The translations under genes were made by a program, and so were the position numbers. The notes under the pieces are model-generated. The model made no database searches. It worked only from the letters and a program-made list of their open reading frames with translations, and was not told the DNA's origin. A DNA stretch of 64,000 nucleotides from Sinosporangium siamense. Its GTDB lineage: Bacteria; Actinomycetota; Actinomycetes; Streptosporangiales; Streptosporangiaceae. The stretch is from NCBI RefSeq assembly GCF_016863435.1, contig NZ_BOOW01000002.1:62001-126000 (forward strand), read 5' to 3'. Of the stretch, positions 45,451 to 52,989 are shown in pieces; position 1 is the first letter of the stretch; each line of letters opens with the position of its first letter.

Positions 45451-45825
45451 CTCCTCGTCGAACTCCAGGATCCGGCCGTCGACCGAGGAGACGTCGACGT
45501 CGTATTCCTTGTCGCCCGCGCGCAGCTCGATCTCCCACTCCTTGGCGCCGTCGTCGTCCAGCTCGACGTCGACGACCTTCGCACCCGGCACGCGCTGCTG
45601 GGCGATCTCGACCGCCCGCTTCTCGTCGATCGCGGGGGTCTGCCCCGCCGGGGTCTGGGGGGTGGGCGTCTGTCCGCCGAAGGCGGACTCGGGGGAGAAG
45701 GAGGTGGTGGACACCGGGGACGGGGAGCCGCCGGTGGTGGCGATCGCGGCGCCGGTGCCGGCGATGGCGATGGTGGCGGTGACAGCGGCGGCCAGGGAGA
45801 ACTTCGTCATTTTTCGCATAGCCAT
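45331..45825 (-). CDS. Exported PepSY-domain protein with Asp/Arg repeat tail
   Basis: 164 residues from 45825 (an internal ATG at 45810 is possible). A signal peptide (KFSLAAAVTATIAIAGTGAA) is followed by a Pro/Thr linker and one PepSY domain (AVEIAQQRVPGAKVVDVELDDDGAKEW.IELRAGDKEYDVDVSSVDGRILEF). The last ~35 residues consist only of Asp, Arg and Lys with one His, encoded by a short microsatellite. PepSY proteins are often under envelope-stress two-component control, and the gene carries an operator like that of the nearby response regulator. Confidence 0.85.
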   Translation of the reverse strand: MAMRKMTKFSLAAAVTATIAIAGTGAAIATTGGSPSPVSTTSFSPESAFGGQTPTPQTPAGQTPAIDEKRAVEIAQQRVPGAKVVDVELDDDGAKEWEIELRAGDKEYDVDVSSVDGRILEFDEETDRDDDKDDRDDRDDDDRDDDKDDHDDRDDDRDDRDDRD

Positions 45826-45864
45826 AGGTTCGCGCGACCCGAGATAGAGGCGCGCTGCGAGAAC

Positions 45865-45881
45865 ACTAACGCTGTGCTAAG
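45865..45881. promoter_or_regulatory. Direct-repeat response-regulator site upstream of the PepSY gene
   Basis: ACTAAC-GCTGT-GCTAAG: two hexamers with starts 11 bp apart, 40 bp upstream of the PepSY start. The hexamers match those in front of the response regulator gene and at 46565. Opposite orientation relative to the gene. Confidence 0.65.
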
Positions 45882-45949
45882 ACACAAAACCCCTGGTCAG
45901 AGCCCCAAAGTCGCCATCGTCGCCGGAAATCGGCGAGAGCTTTCGGAGC

Positions 45950-46045
45950 GGTGACCCGCCGGAAACGGCGAACCGCCGGAAAGCGGTGAGCCGCTTGGGA
46001 ACAGTGAGCTGCCTGGAAAGCGGTGAGCTGCCTGGGAACGGCGAA
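45950..46045. repeat. Degenerate 17-18-bp array with CCGGAAA core
   Basis: Five to six units such as CCGCCGGAAAGCGGTGAG and CTGCCTGGAAAGCGGTGAG, without spacers. Shares the GCCGGAAACG core with the array at 12798. Confidence 0.7.
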
Positions 46046-46078
46046 GGGCGCCGGCTCCCCCGAGCGGAGCCGGCGCCC
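46046..46078. terminator. Strong hairpin in the kinase-PepSY interval
   Basis: Perfect 13-bp stem GGGCGCCGGCTCC/GGAGCCGGCGCCC with a seven-base loop. It could end transcription coming from the kinase side on the minus strand, before the PepSY promoter. Confidence 0.8.
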
Positions 46079-46199
46079 TCACATGGCCGTACCACTGCTG
46101 AGCGTGTCAGCCTCCAACCAACCTGTGCGGACATCGCCGTCCCACCAGGTAGGTGTCCATCCACACGGCCGGCGGAATGGCCGTGGGGAAGGGGTTGAA

Positions 46200-46456
46200 G
46201 GCTGAAACGCCCGTTGACCACCTCACTGCCGTTTCCCTCCTCCACCGCCTGGCGAGCCGTTTCGCAGGACCGGTTGCCTTACCCGTAGAGGCAACGGGGA
46301 CTCACCAGGCGGGGCGGAAGGAGATTCTTACCCTTCGAGGTGCTGCGGGCACCCCATGAACGTTCCCTGGCCCCGGTCGCGAGATCGGTGCCGAGCCGGG
46401 GTAGCGACGCGGCGGCCGTGGAACGTCCGCTTGACGAGGAGAGCCGCTCTCGCGGT
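46200..46456 (-). mobile_element. Possible degraded end of an IS200/IS605-type element (structured 3' region)
   Basis: CCGCCTGG at 46245 pairs with CCAGGCGG at 46305, enclosing GTTGCCT/AGGCAAC (46273-46279 with 46289-46295). On the minus strand the stretch before it is an open frame ending in TSKGKNL, and AAGAATCTCC precedes the structure. From memory this recalls TnpB C-termini followed by a structured right end, but I cannot confirm this. No intact transposase is present. The alternative is an unrelated structured RNA. Confidence 0.35.
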
Positions 46457-46519
46457 TCACCCCTCAGCTTGGGACCTTCGACAGCGGGGAAGTGGCGGTC
46501 TCTCCGTTGTCTTGGTCAT
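46457..46519 (-). pseudogene. Stub of a second target gene of the two-component system
   Basis: ATG at 46519 with AAGGTAG upstream opens a 20-codon frame (MTKTTERPPLP...) ending in TGA. The ~50 bp upstream (46531-46584) are similar to the upstream region of the PepSY gene (45833-45886), including GATAG, GCTGCGAGA and the spaced repeats. The PepSY protein has an internal MTKF where this begins MTKT. It looks like a PepSY paralogue cut off after its first codons, where the possible IS remnant begins. Confidence 0.45.
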
Positions 46520-46564
46520 GGATCTACCTTGGCGTGACCGAAGATAGGGCCACGCTGCGAGAGT

Positions 46565-46581
46565 GCTAAGAGATCGTTAAG
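46565..46581. promoter_or_regulatory. Direct-repeat response-regulator site overlapping the kinase stop
   Basis: GCTAAG-AGATC-GTTAAG, hexamer starts 11 bp apart, overlapping the kinase stop codon (46577-46579) and 46 bp upstream of the stub ORF. Confidence 0.6.
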
Positions 46582-47851
46582 GCGCTGATGGGCCACCCAA
46601 AACCAGTGAAACCGTGGCACCGCCGCCCGGCGTCGGGCCGATCGTGATGCTGCCTCCCGACGACTCGGCCGTGCGCCGCGCGATGTCCATGCCGAGCCCG
46701 CTGGACCCCGCGCCGCTCTCCCCCCTCGCCAGGGGTTCGACGCGCCGGAACCCGGGCCCCTGGTCGGCCACCTCCAGGAGCGCCCCGCTCGCACGAGGCG
46801 TCAGCCGTACTGTGAACGCGACGCCGTCGGGGGTGTGGGCGAAGATGTTGCCGAGCAGCGCGTCCACGCAGGCGGCCAGCTCGCTGGCGCTGACGGCGAC
46901 GTAGAGCGGACCGGGGACGAGGTCAAGGAAGACCTCCCTGGCCTGGTCCTCGGCCAGCACCGACCAGAAGGTGACACGTTCTCGCACCACGGCGGCCGAG
47001 TCGCACTGCTGCCTGCCCGTCGTGCGCTGCCTGGCCTCGGTGATCACGGATGTGACCGCCCGTTCGAGCGCGTCCACCCGGGCGCTGATCTTGGCCGCCT
47101 CCTCGACGTCGCGCAGCGCCTCGGCGTCAAGGCGCAACCCCGTCAGCGGCGTGCGCAGCCGGTGGGACAGGTCGGCGGCGTTCTCGCGCTCTTGCGCCAG
47201 CAGATCGTTGATCCTGTCCGCCAGCCCGTTCAGCGCCACGCCCACCGCGCGCATCTCGGGCGGCCCGTCCGGCTCCGTCCTGGCCGTCAGATCGCCGGCG
47301 GCCAGTTTGTGGGAGACCCGGGCGATGTTGTCCATCGGCCGCGTCCACGCCAGGGCGAGCCGGTCGGCCACCACCACCCCGAACCCGATGAGGAGCAGCC
47401 CAAGGCACAGCAGCCCCAACCACGCCATCGTCACACCTTGCCGGAGATCGGCCTCGCTGAGGATCGCGCGCACCACCAACGGGCGGTTCTGTGGGTCGCG
47501 CACCGAGACCAGGATCTCCTGGCCGCCCCCCTCCGCCTCGGCGGTGAAGCTCCAGCCCCGCATCGCGAGTTCAACCGCGGGCGAACGCTTCGCCTGGCTG
47601 CCGATCTGGGAGCCGTCGCTCATGAAGACGGTGATGGGGTGGCCGGTGGTCTGCGACTGCCGTTCGACCGCGAGGTGCAAGTCGGCGGTCTCGATCCCGG
47701 CCACCATCGCGATCGACTCCGTCTCCTGCGTCGCCTCGTGGATGGCGCGGTTCTCCGCGACCGACAACACGAGGATGGCGAGGGGGATGAGCAGAGCGAT
47801 CAGTACGAGCGAGGTGGTGGCGGTCACCAGAAGGGCGAGCCGGCGTCTCAT
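46577..47851 (-). CDS. Two-component sensor histidine kinase
   Basis: 424 residues. Two membrane helices (7-30 and 143-163) flank an extracytoplasmic sensor of ~110 residues, followed by a HAMP domain and the dimerisation helix with the phospho-acceptor His230 in ADLSHRLRTP. The ATPase domain shows GNIFAHTPDG, ADQGPGF and SSGLGMDIARR. It overlaps the response regulator stop by four bases (47848-47851). The signal is unknown; the PepSY target suggests the cell envelope. Confidence 0.93.
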   Translation of the reverse strand: MRRRLALLVTATTSLVLIALLIPLAILVLSVAENRAIHEATQETESIAMVAGIETADLHLAVERQSQTTGHPITVFMSDGSQIGSQAKRSPAVELAMRGWSFTAEAEGGGQEILVSVRDPQNRPLVVRAILSEADLRQGVTMAWLGLLCLGLLLIGFGVVVADRLALAWTRPMDNIARVSHKLAAGDLTARTEPDGPPEMRAVGVALNGLADRINDLLAQERENAADLSHRLRTPLTGLRLDAEALRDVEEAAKISARVDALERAVTSVITEARQRTTGRQQCDSAAVVRERVTFWSVLAEDQAREVFLDLVPGPLYVAVSASELAACVDALLGNIFAHTPDGVAFTVRLTPRASGALLEVADQGPGFRRVEPLARGESGAGSSGLGMDIARRTAESSGGSITIGPTPGGGATVSLVLGGPSAP

Positions 47852-48528
47852 GAGGGTTCGACCAGCTTGACGCCTACCCCGCGGACAGTGTGCAGGTAAC
47901 GGGGGCGATCGGCGGTCTCACCGAGTTTGCGGCGGAGCCACGACAGGTGCACGTCGACGGTTTTGTCGGCTCCGCCGTACGGCACCTGCCAGACCTCGGT
48001 CAGCAGCTCCCGCTTGGTCACCACCTCGCCGGGGCGGGTGGCCAGGTAGTGGAGCAGGTCGAACTCGCGTGGGGTGAGCTCGATCACGGCGTCGTCCAGG
48101 GTGGCCGTGCGTCCACGTGGATCGATCCGCAGCCCGCCGACGGCCACCGTCTCGTCCGGGCGGCTCTCACCTGTGCGTCGCAGTACCGCCCTGATGCGGG
48201 CGTCGAGCTGAGCGGAGGTGAACGGTTTGACTACATAATCGTCGGCCCCCGCATCCAGGACGGGCACCATTTCGGCGTCACCGTCCCTCGCGGTCGCCAC
48301 GATCACGGGGATGCGGCTCACGGCGCGGAGCATGCGCAGCATCTCCGTGCCGTCCAGGTCGGGGAGACCCAGGTCGAGCACGATCAAGTCAGGGCGATCC
48401 TGGACGGCCAGGCGCAACCCGTCGAGCGCGTTGGGGGACGACGTGACCGCGTGGCCTCGCTCGCGGAGGCCACGCGTCAGCGCGGTACGAATCGTCGCGT
48501 CGTCTTCTATAAGCAGGACATCGGCCAT
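47848..48528 (-). CDS. OmpR/PhoB-family response regulator
   Basis: 226 residues. Receiver domain with Asp9-Asp10, phospho-acceptor Asp52 in LDLGLPDLDG and Lys in VVKPFT; C-terminal winged-helix domain with ELTPREFDLLHYLATRPGEVV and DVHLSWLRRKLGE. It should bind direct repeats; three to four such repeats lie upstream of its own gene (48562-48598). First gene of the two-gene operon. Confidence 0.95.
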   Translation of the reverse strand: MADVLLIEDDATIRTALTRGLRERGHAVTSSPNALDGLRLAVQDRPDLIVLDLGLPDLDGTEMLRMLRAVSRIPVIVATARDGDAEMVPVLDAGADDYVVKPFTSAQLDARIRAVLRRTGESRPDETVAVGGLRIDPRGRTATLDDAVIELTPREFDLLHYLATRPGEVVTKRELLTEVWQVPYGGADKTVDVHLSWLRRKLGETADRPRYLHTVRGVGVKLVEPS

Positions 48529-48561
48529 TTGGTGTCACGGTAGACGGTGCATGACAAAGCG

Positions 48562-48598
48562 CATAACCACGTTAGCGGTGCCTTAACCACGCCTTAGC
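48562..48598. promoter_or_regulatory. Autoregulatory direct repeats upstream of the response regulator gene
   Basis: On the plus strand: CATAAC (48562), GTTAGC (48571), CTTAAC (48582), CTTAGC (48593). The last three are exactly 11 bp apart, the spacing typical of OmpR/PhoB-family sites. They lie 34-70 bp upstream of the start. Confidence 0.7.
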
Positions 48599-48722
48599 AT
48601 GATGCGGGGGATAGTGTGTTCAGTCCCTCTGACCTCGAAGGACTTAGGCCCTCGCGAGTTTCCAGGCCGCGGGCCGGACGGATCATCCGCCCGCTGTTGA
48701 TCGCAGCCGGAAGGGGGAGTGG

Positions 48723-49196
48723 GTGTTGAATCGGCGTGTTCTATTGATCGCCGGGAGCTGGTTGGTGGCCGCGGTCATCGCGACCGTCGGCAGCATCGCG
48801 GTGATACGGCTCGTCGTGCCCGACCTGACCGGCTCCACCGGCGCGGCCCGGTCCACCGAGGACGTCACCAGGGCCCTGGCGCAGACCACCCCCGTCGCCG
48901 CCGCGACCTCCCGCCCCAGCCCGACCCCCACAGGCGAACCGAGTTCCGCGAGCGGCAAGAAGCGCGCCATCTCCACCAAGGGCGGCAGCTTCATCGCGAC
49001 CTGCACCAACGGCACGGTCACCGTGCAAAACCTGTTCGCCGGCCAGGGATTCCAGCTCGACGACGGCCCCTACGGCACCGGCAAACGCGTGGAGGTGGAG
49101 TTCGAGTCCGAGCGGCTGGACATCCGGGTCACCGTCACCTGCGACGCCAACGGCATCCCCAGAGAGAAGATCCAGCAAGAGGTCGACGCCGACTGA
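48723..49196 (+). CDS. Hypothetical membrane-anchored extracytoplasmic protein
   Basis: 157 residues, GTG start with AGGGGGAG upstream. A signal anchor (RVLLIAGSWLVAAVIATVGSIAVI) and a Ser/Thr/Pro linker lead to a ~75-residue domain with two Cys (ATCTNG and VTCDANG) that could pair. It ends IPREKIQQEVDAD. Unknown family. Divergent from the response regulator operon, sharing its repeat-containing promoter region, so it may be coregulated. Confidence 0.7.
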   Translation: MLNRRVLLIAGSWLVAAVIATVGSIAVIRLVVPDLTGSTGAARSTEDVTRALAQTTPVAAATSRPSPTPTGEPSSASGKKRAISTKGGSFIATCTNGTVTVQNLFAGQGFQLDDGPYGTGKRVEVEFESERLDIRVTVTCDANGIPREKIQQEVDAD

Positions 49197-49212
49197 GAGC
49201 GCTGCCCCGACA

Positions 49213-49245
49213 TGGCCCGCACCCGCCCCCACAGGATGCGGGCCA
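49213..49245. terminator. Hairpin between convergent genes
   Basis: Perfect 9-bp stem TGGCCCGCA/TGCGGGCCA with a 15-base loop, between genes ending at 49196 and 49331. Confidence 0.75.
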
Positions 49246-49330
49246 CCATCTTGATCTCATCGTCGTTCATGCGGTCACACACCCCTACTCCGTCCGAGCC
49301 CCGAACCGGGTTCCAGGCGGTATGCGGCGT

Positions 49331-50533
49331 TTAGATGCCGCGCAGGTCCGAGCCGAGGCGGCCGACCACGTCGAGGCTGTCGTTGAGTGCCTGGCGCAGT
49401 GTGGTGGCCTGGTCACTGAGGCGTTCGATGGCGGGGATGGCGACGTCGTCGCGGGCCGTCGAGGCGAGCAGGTCCTCATATTGGTGGGCCTGCTCGCTGA
49501 GGGCGCGGATCTGCTCATGCGCGCGATAGGCGAGGTCGGCGCCGTGCACGCTCTCGGCGTAGCGTTCCAGGGTCTCCACCCGCTCGGTCACCGACGCCAG
49601 CACCGTCTCCAGCGTGGCGGCGGCCGACTGGATGGCGGCGAAGACCTCGGGGGCCGCTCCCGCCGCCATGATCTGGGTCTGGGTGCGCCGCAGCGCCGAC
49701 ACCTGGGCGAGCGCCTTGGCGATCTCCCACTCCTGGTCGGCGAGGGTGCCGGCGGTGTCGTGGGCGTCCAGCAGGCCGGCTTGGCGCACCTTCGAGGAAC
49801 GCACCGACTCGATGGCGTGCTGGGCGCGCAAGAGCAGGGCCGCGCAGTCGGCGGAGAAGTCCTCGGGGAGCAGGAGGTGTTCTCGGTGTTCCCGGGCGAG
49901 AAGGACGGCGCTGAGTTCACGCCACATCCTGGGGGCGTATTTCCCGGCTTTGGCGAAGAAGAGACTCACACCGATGGCGACGCCGGTGCCGCCGAGGACG
50001 CTGAGGACGGCTCCGAACCCGGAGTTCAGGTAGATGCCGGTCGCGACGGTGAAAGCGGACACGGGGGTGAGGGCGAAGTCCGCCGCCATCCGCAGTCCGA
50101 GGTCTAATCGGGACGAGGGCCCCATACGTTTGCCGTGGTAGTCCTCAAGGACGGCCTGCTGGTGGTCGCGGATCAGCGTGGCGACACGCTCCGGGGCCTC
50201 CGGCGAGATCACGAGCGCGGGGGCGGCGTCGCGTGCCTCGGCGGACGAGGGCTGCGTGGCGGCGCGCGGGCCGGGATCGTCGGCCACCCGGGTCCAGTCG
50301 CCGGGGATTGCGGTCTCGAAAGCGGTGTCGTCGCTCTCGATGGTGATCTGCGTGGGGGTCCTGGGGCTGGGCACTCGCACGACCGGAGGCCTGCCGCCTC
50401 CCGGGTAGCGCACGAACCGGCCGCCCTTGGCCGCCTCGCAGACGTATTCGCCCGGCGCGATGTCCACCCCGACGACGAACAAGCCCCTCCCGGGGATTGT
50501 CGAGGGGTACTTCACCTGACCCCTTTGCCCCAA
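49331..50533 (-). CDS. Hypothetical protein with membrane hairpin and coiled coil
   Basis: 400 residues. The N-terminal ~75 residues look like a small beta domain (GRGLFVVGVDIAPGEYVCEAAKGGRFVRY) of a type seen in actinobacterial envelope or phage-like proteins. Two hydrophobic segments lie near residues 165-210 (FALTPVSAFTVATGIYL and VLSVLGGTGVAIGVSLFF). The remaining ~190 residues are helical and likely coiled coil. No known function; a stand-alone gene. Confidence 0.75.
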   Translation of the reverse strand: MGQRGQVKYPSTIPGRGLFVVGVDIAPGEYVCEAAKGGRFVRYPGGGRPPVVRVPSPRTPTQITIESDDTAFETAIPGDWTRVADDPGPRAATQPSSAEARDAAPALVISPEAPERVATLIRDHQQAVLEDYHGKRMGPSSRLDLGLRMAADFALTPVSAFTVATGIYLNSGFGAVLSVLGGTGVAIGVSLFFAKAGKYAPRMWRELSAVLLAREHREHLLLPEDFSADCAALLLRAQHAIESVRSSKVRQAGLLDAHDTAGTLADQEWEIAKALAQVSALRRTQTQIMAAGAAPEVFAAIQSAAATLETVLASVTERVETLERYAESVHGADLAYRAHEQIRALSEQAHQYEDLLASTARDDVAIPAIERLSDQATTLRQALNDSLDVVGRLGSDLRGI

Positions 50534-50944
50534 GAACTCTCCCTACGTCCTACGGCACCGGAGGAAAGTGGAGCCTGTGACGGCTCTCCGCTGACGACAG
50601 TCGGCCGATGACAAGTTATCGAGGACGAGTCTCTCGGAGTCACTCGTCACCAGCGGTGACCGGTGCACGCTGACCGACCAGTAGTGACAGACGAGTAGTG
50701 ACGAGTAATACCACTAGACAGCTTGAACAAGGTCAAGAATATCTCGATCTGTCGGATATTTCGGAGAGAGCCGAGCACCGAGCATCTTCAATCCAGGCCC
50801 ACACCGCCCCGCGAGCCGTTCCCCTCCTGGTCAGCTGCCATGTGACCACCCCGATCCGGCCCCCGGCCGATCAGGCGCGAGCCGTACGGCACAGCCGGCG
50901 CACATGCCCATGGACGGGGGCTAGGCGGATCTTGACGAGACGGC

Positions 50945-51697
50945 TCAGACCTGCCGGTCCGGCCCCAGCTCGCGCCCGAACTCCGCGGCGACCCCAGACA
51001 TGTCACGGGCGAGCGTCTCGCGGTCCAGAGCGTCGATGCGCTCCGAAGGACCCGACACCGAGATCGCGCCGATGACCCGCCCCCCGTCGCGCACGGGCAC
51101 CGCGAGGCAGTGCACGCCGAGCTCCTCCTCACCGAGGTCCAGCGCGTATCCCCGCCGCCGCACCGCCTCCAGCTCGGCGAGCATGGACCCGAGATCGGTG
51201 ATCGTGTTGGCGGTGCGCCGGGGCATGCCCGTGCGCTCTATCAGGGCCGCCACTTCGCCGTCGCCGCGGTCGGCCATCAGCACCTTGCCCACCGCCGTGC
51301 TGTGCGGCAACACCCGCCGCCCCACCTCGGCGAACATGCGCAGCCGCCGGGGCGACGGCACCTGCGCGACATAGACCACGAAGTCCCCCTCAAGCACCGC
51401 GAGGTTCGCCGTCTCCCCGGACAGCTCGACCATGCGCGAGAGGTACGGCTGCGCCCACACCGCCACCATCCGCTCGGCCGTGCCGCCCAGCCTGACCAGA
51501 GCCCCGCCCAGCGCATAACGCTTGTCCGACTCCTGCCGCACATAGCCTCGCGCGAGCAGAGTGCGGAGCAAGCGGTGAATCGTGCCGTACGGCAGGCCGG
51601 TCTGGGCGGCGATCTCCGACAACCCGGCCTCTCCACCCTGCCCGGCGAGCGCCTCCAGCACGTCCAGCGCCCGGTCGACGGCTTGAACCGTGCTCAC
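50945..51697 (-). CDS. IclR-family transcriptional regulator of the glyoxylate operon
   Basis: 250 residues from GTG 51697, which overlaps the glcF stop by four bases; the open frame further upstream is shadow sequence. N-terminal winged helix (GLSEIAAQTGLPYGTIHRLLRTLLARGYV) and a C-terminal effector domain (EEELGVHCLAVPVRDGGRVIGAISVSGP). IclR proteins often respond to glyoxylate-type metabolites. As last gene of the operon it may regulate its own transcription through the palindrome at 57323. Confidence 0.92.
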   Translation of the reverse strand: MSTVQAVDRALDVLEALAGQGGEAGLSEIAAQTGLPYGTIHRLLRTLLARGYVRQESDKRYALGGALVRLGGTAERMVAVWAQPYLSRMVELSGETANLAVLEGDFVVYVAQVPSPRRLRMFAEVGRRVLPHSTAVGKVLMADRGDGEVAALIERTGMPRRTANTITDLGSMLAELEAVRRRGYALDLGEEELGVHCLAVPVRDGGRVIGAISVSGPSERIDALDRETLARDMSGVAAEFGRELGPDRQV

Positions 51698-52989
51698 AGC
51701 GATGCTCCGCCGGTCAGGGCGCTCACCGGCAGGGCGCGCAGGGAGGCGTCGAGCACCTGGATCGTGTGGGCGATGGGGAGCTCCTTTCTGCCGGTGCGGC
51801 GCAGCGCGGCGGTGATCTGCATGGTGCAACCGGGGTTGGCGGAGACGAGCAGGTCGGCCTGGGCGGCGAGCACATGGGTGGCCTTGCGTTCGCCGAGCTC
51901 GGCCGCGGCCTCGGGCTGGAAAAGGTTATAGGTTCCGGCCGAGCCGCAGCAGATGTCCGGCTCGGCGATCTCCTTGACGCGCAGCTCCGGGATCGCGCCG
52001 AGCAGCTCGCGGGGTTGCGCCCGCACACGCTGGGCGTGGGCGAGGTGGCAGGCGTCGTGATAGGCCACGTCCAGCCGCAGGGGGTGCCGCCGCGCACGCG
52101 GGCCGAGCTCGGCGAGGAACTCCGCGACGTCGACCGTGCGCAGCTCGGCGGCCCGCCGCGCCCACGCCTCGTCGCCGGCGAGCACCGTCGCGTAGTCCTT
52201 CATCGTGGAGCCGCACCCGGCCGCGTTGACCACGACCGTGCCGACGCCGGCGCGTTCGAACGCGGCCACCGTGGCACGGGCGAACCGCACGGCCTCCTCC
52301 TCGCGCCCCGAGTGCAGCGACAGGGCCCCGCAGCAGCCCTGCCGGCGCGGGATCACCACCTCGCAGCCCTCCAGCGCGAGCACACGCGCCGTCGCGGCGT
52401 TGACCCCGGGGAAGAACTCCCCCTGCACGCACCCGGTCAGCAGGCCCACGGTGGCGCGACGCGGGCCCACGGCCCGGACGCGAGGCGGCAGCCGTGTCCG
52501 ATGGGCGGGCACGGGCGGGGCGAGCTCGACCATGGCGGCGAGCGAGGGATGCAGGGCGCGCAGCCGGGGGAGGAGCCGCCGCGCCACGGGAGCGCCGAGG
52601 CGGAGCGGCAGGCGCAGGGCACGCAGCCTGCGCGGGTGCGGGAACAGCGCGAAGACCAGGGCGCGCATCGCGCGTTCGCCGGGCGGCCGGGGGTGCTCGC
52701 GCTCCACCACGGCGCGGGTCTGCTCGATGAGCTTGTCGTATTGCACGCCGGACGGGCACGCGGTGACGCACGCCATGCATCCGAGGCACGCGTCGAAGTG
52801 GCCGGCCATGGCGTCCGAGAGGGGAGCTCCCTCGACGTGCTGCCCCATGAGGTGGATGCGCCCGCGCGGGGAGTCCATCTCCTCGCCCCACAGCACATAG
52901 GTGGGACACGTGGGCAGGCAGAAGCCGCAGTGCACGCAGTCCTTGATCAGCTCCGCGTCGATGCCGTGCGGTGGCTCGGACGGGGTCAT
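51694..52989 (-). CDS. glcF: Glycolate oxidase iron-sulfur subunit GlcF
   Basis: 431 residues from ATG 52989. Two 4Fe-4S motifs: CVHCGFCLPTCP and CLGCMACVTACPSG; then two CCG-type cysteine-rich domains (RQGCCGALSLHSGRE, DICCGSAGTYN). It passes electrons from the flavin subunits to the membrane. Its ATG overlaps the glcE stop by one base (TGATG). Operon aceB-glcD-glcE-glcF-iclR. Confidence 0.95.
   Translation of the reverse strand: MTPSEPPHGIDAELIKDCVHCGFCLPTCPTYVLWGEEMDSPRGRIHLMGQHVEGAPLSDAMAGHFDACLGCMACVTACPSGVQYDKLIEQTRAVVEREHPRPPGERAMRALVFALFPHPRRLRALRLPLRLGAPVARRLLPRLRALHPSLAAMVELAPPVPAHRTRLPPRVRAVGPRRATVGLLTGCVQGEFFPGVNAATARVLALEGCEVVIPRRQGCCGALSLHSGREEEAVRFARATVAAFERAGVGTVVVNAAGCGSTMKDYATVLAGDEAWARRAAELRTVDVAEFLAELGPRARRHPLRLDVAYHDACHLAHAQRVRAQPRELLGAIPELRVKEIAEPDICCGSAGTYNLFQPEAAAELGERKATHVLAAQADLLVSANPGCTMQITAALRRTGRKELPIAHTIQVLDASLRALPVSALTGGASL

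Larger units (their letters stand above)
45826..46576. other. Intergenic region: PepSY promoter, repeat array, possible IS remnant and truncated gene stub
   Basis: About 750 bases between the PepSY gene and the histidine kinase gene. From left to right: an operator at 45865, a degenerate GGAAA array (45950-46045), a hairpin at 46046, a structured block (46245-46340), a stub ORF at 46457-46519 and a second operator at 46565. No intact gene. Confidence 0.7.

Noticed and set aside
46200-46456. Cyclic di-AMP (ydaO) or cobalamin riboswitch
   Set aside because: Nested stems are present but the conserved core sequences of those riboswitches were not found, and no suitable gene follows in either direction.
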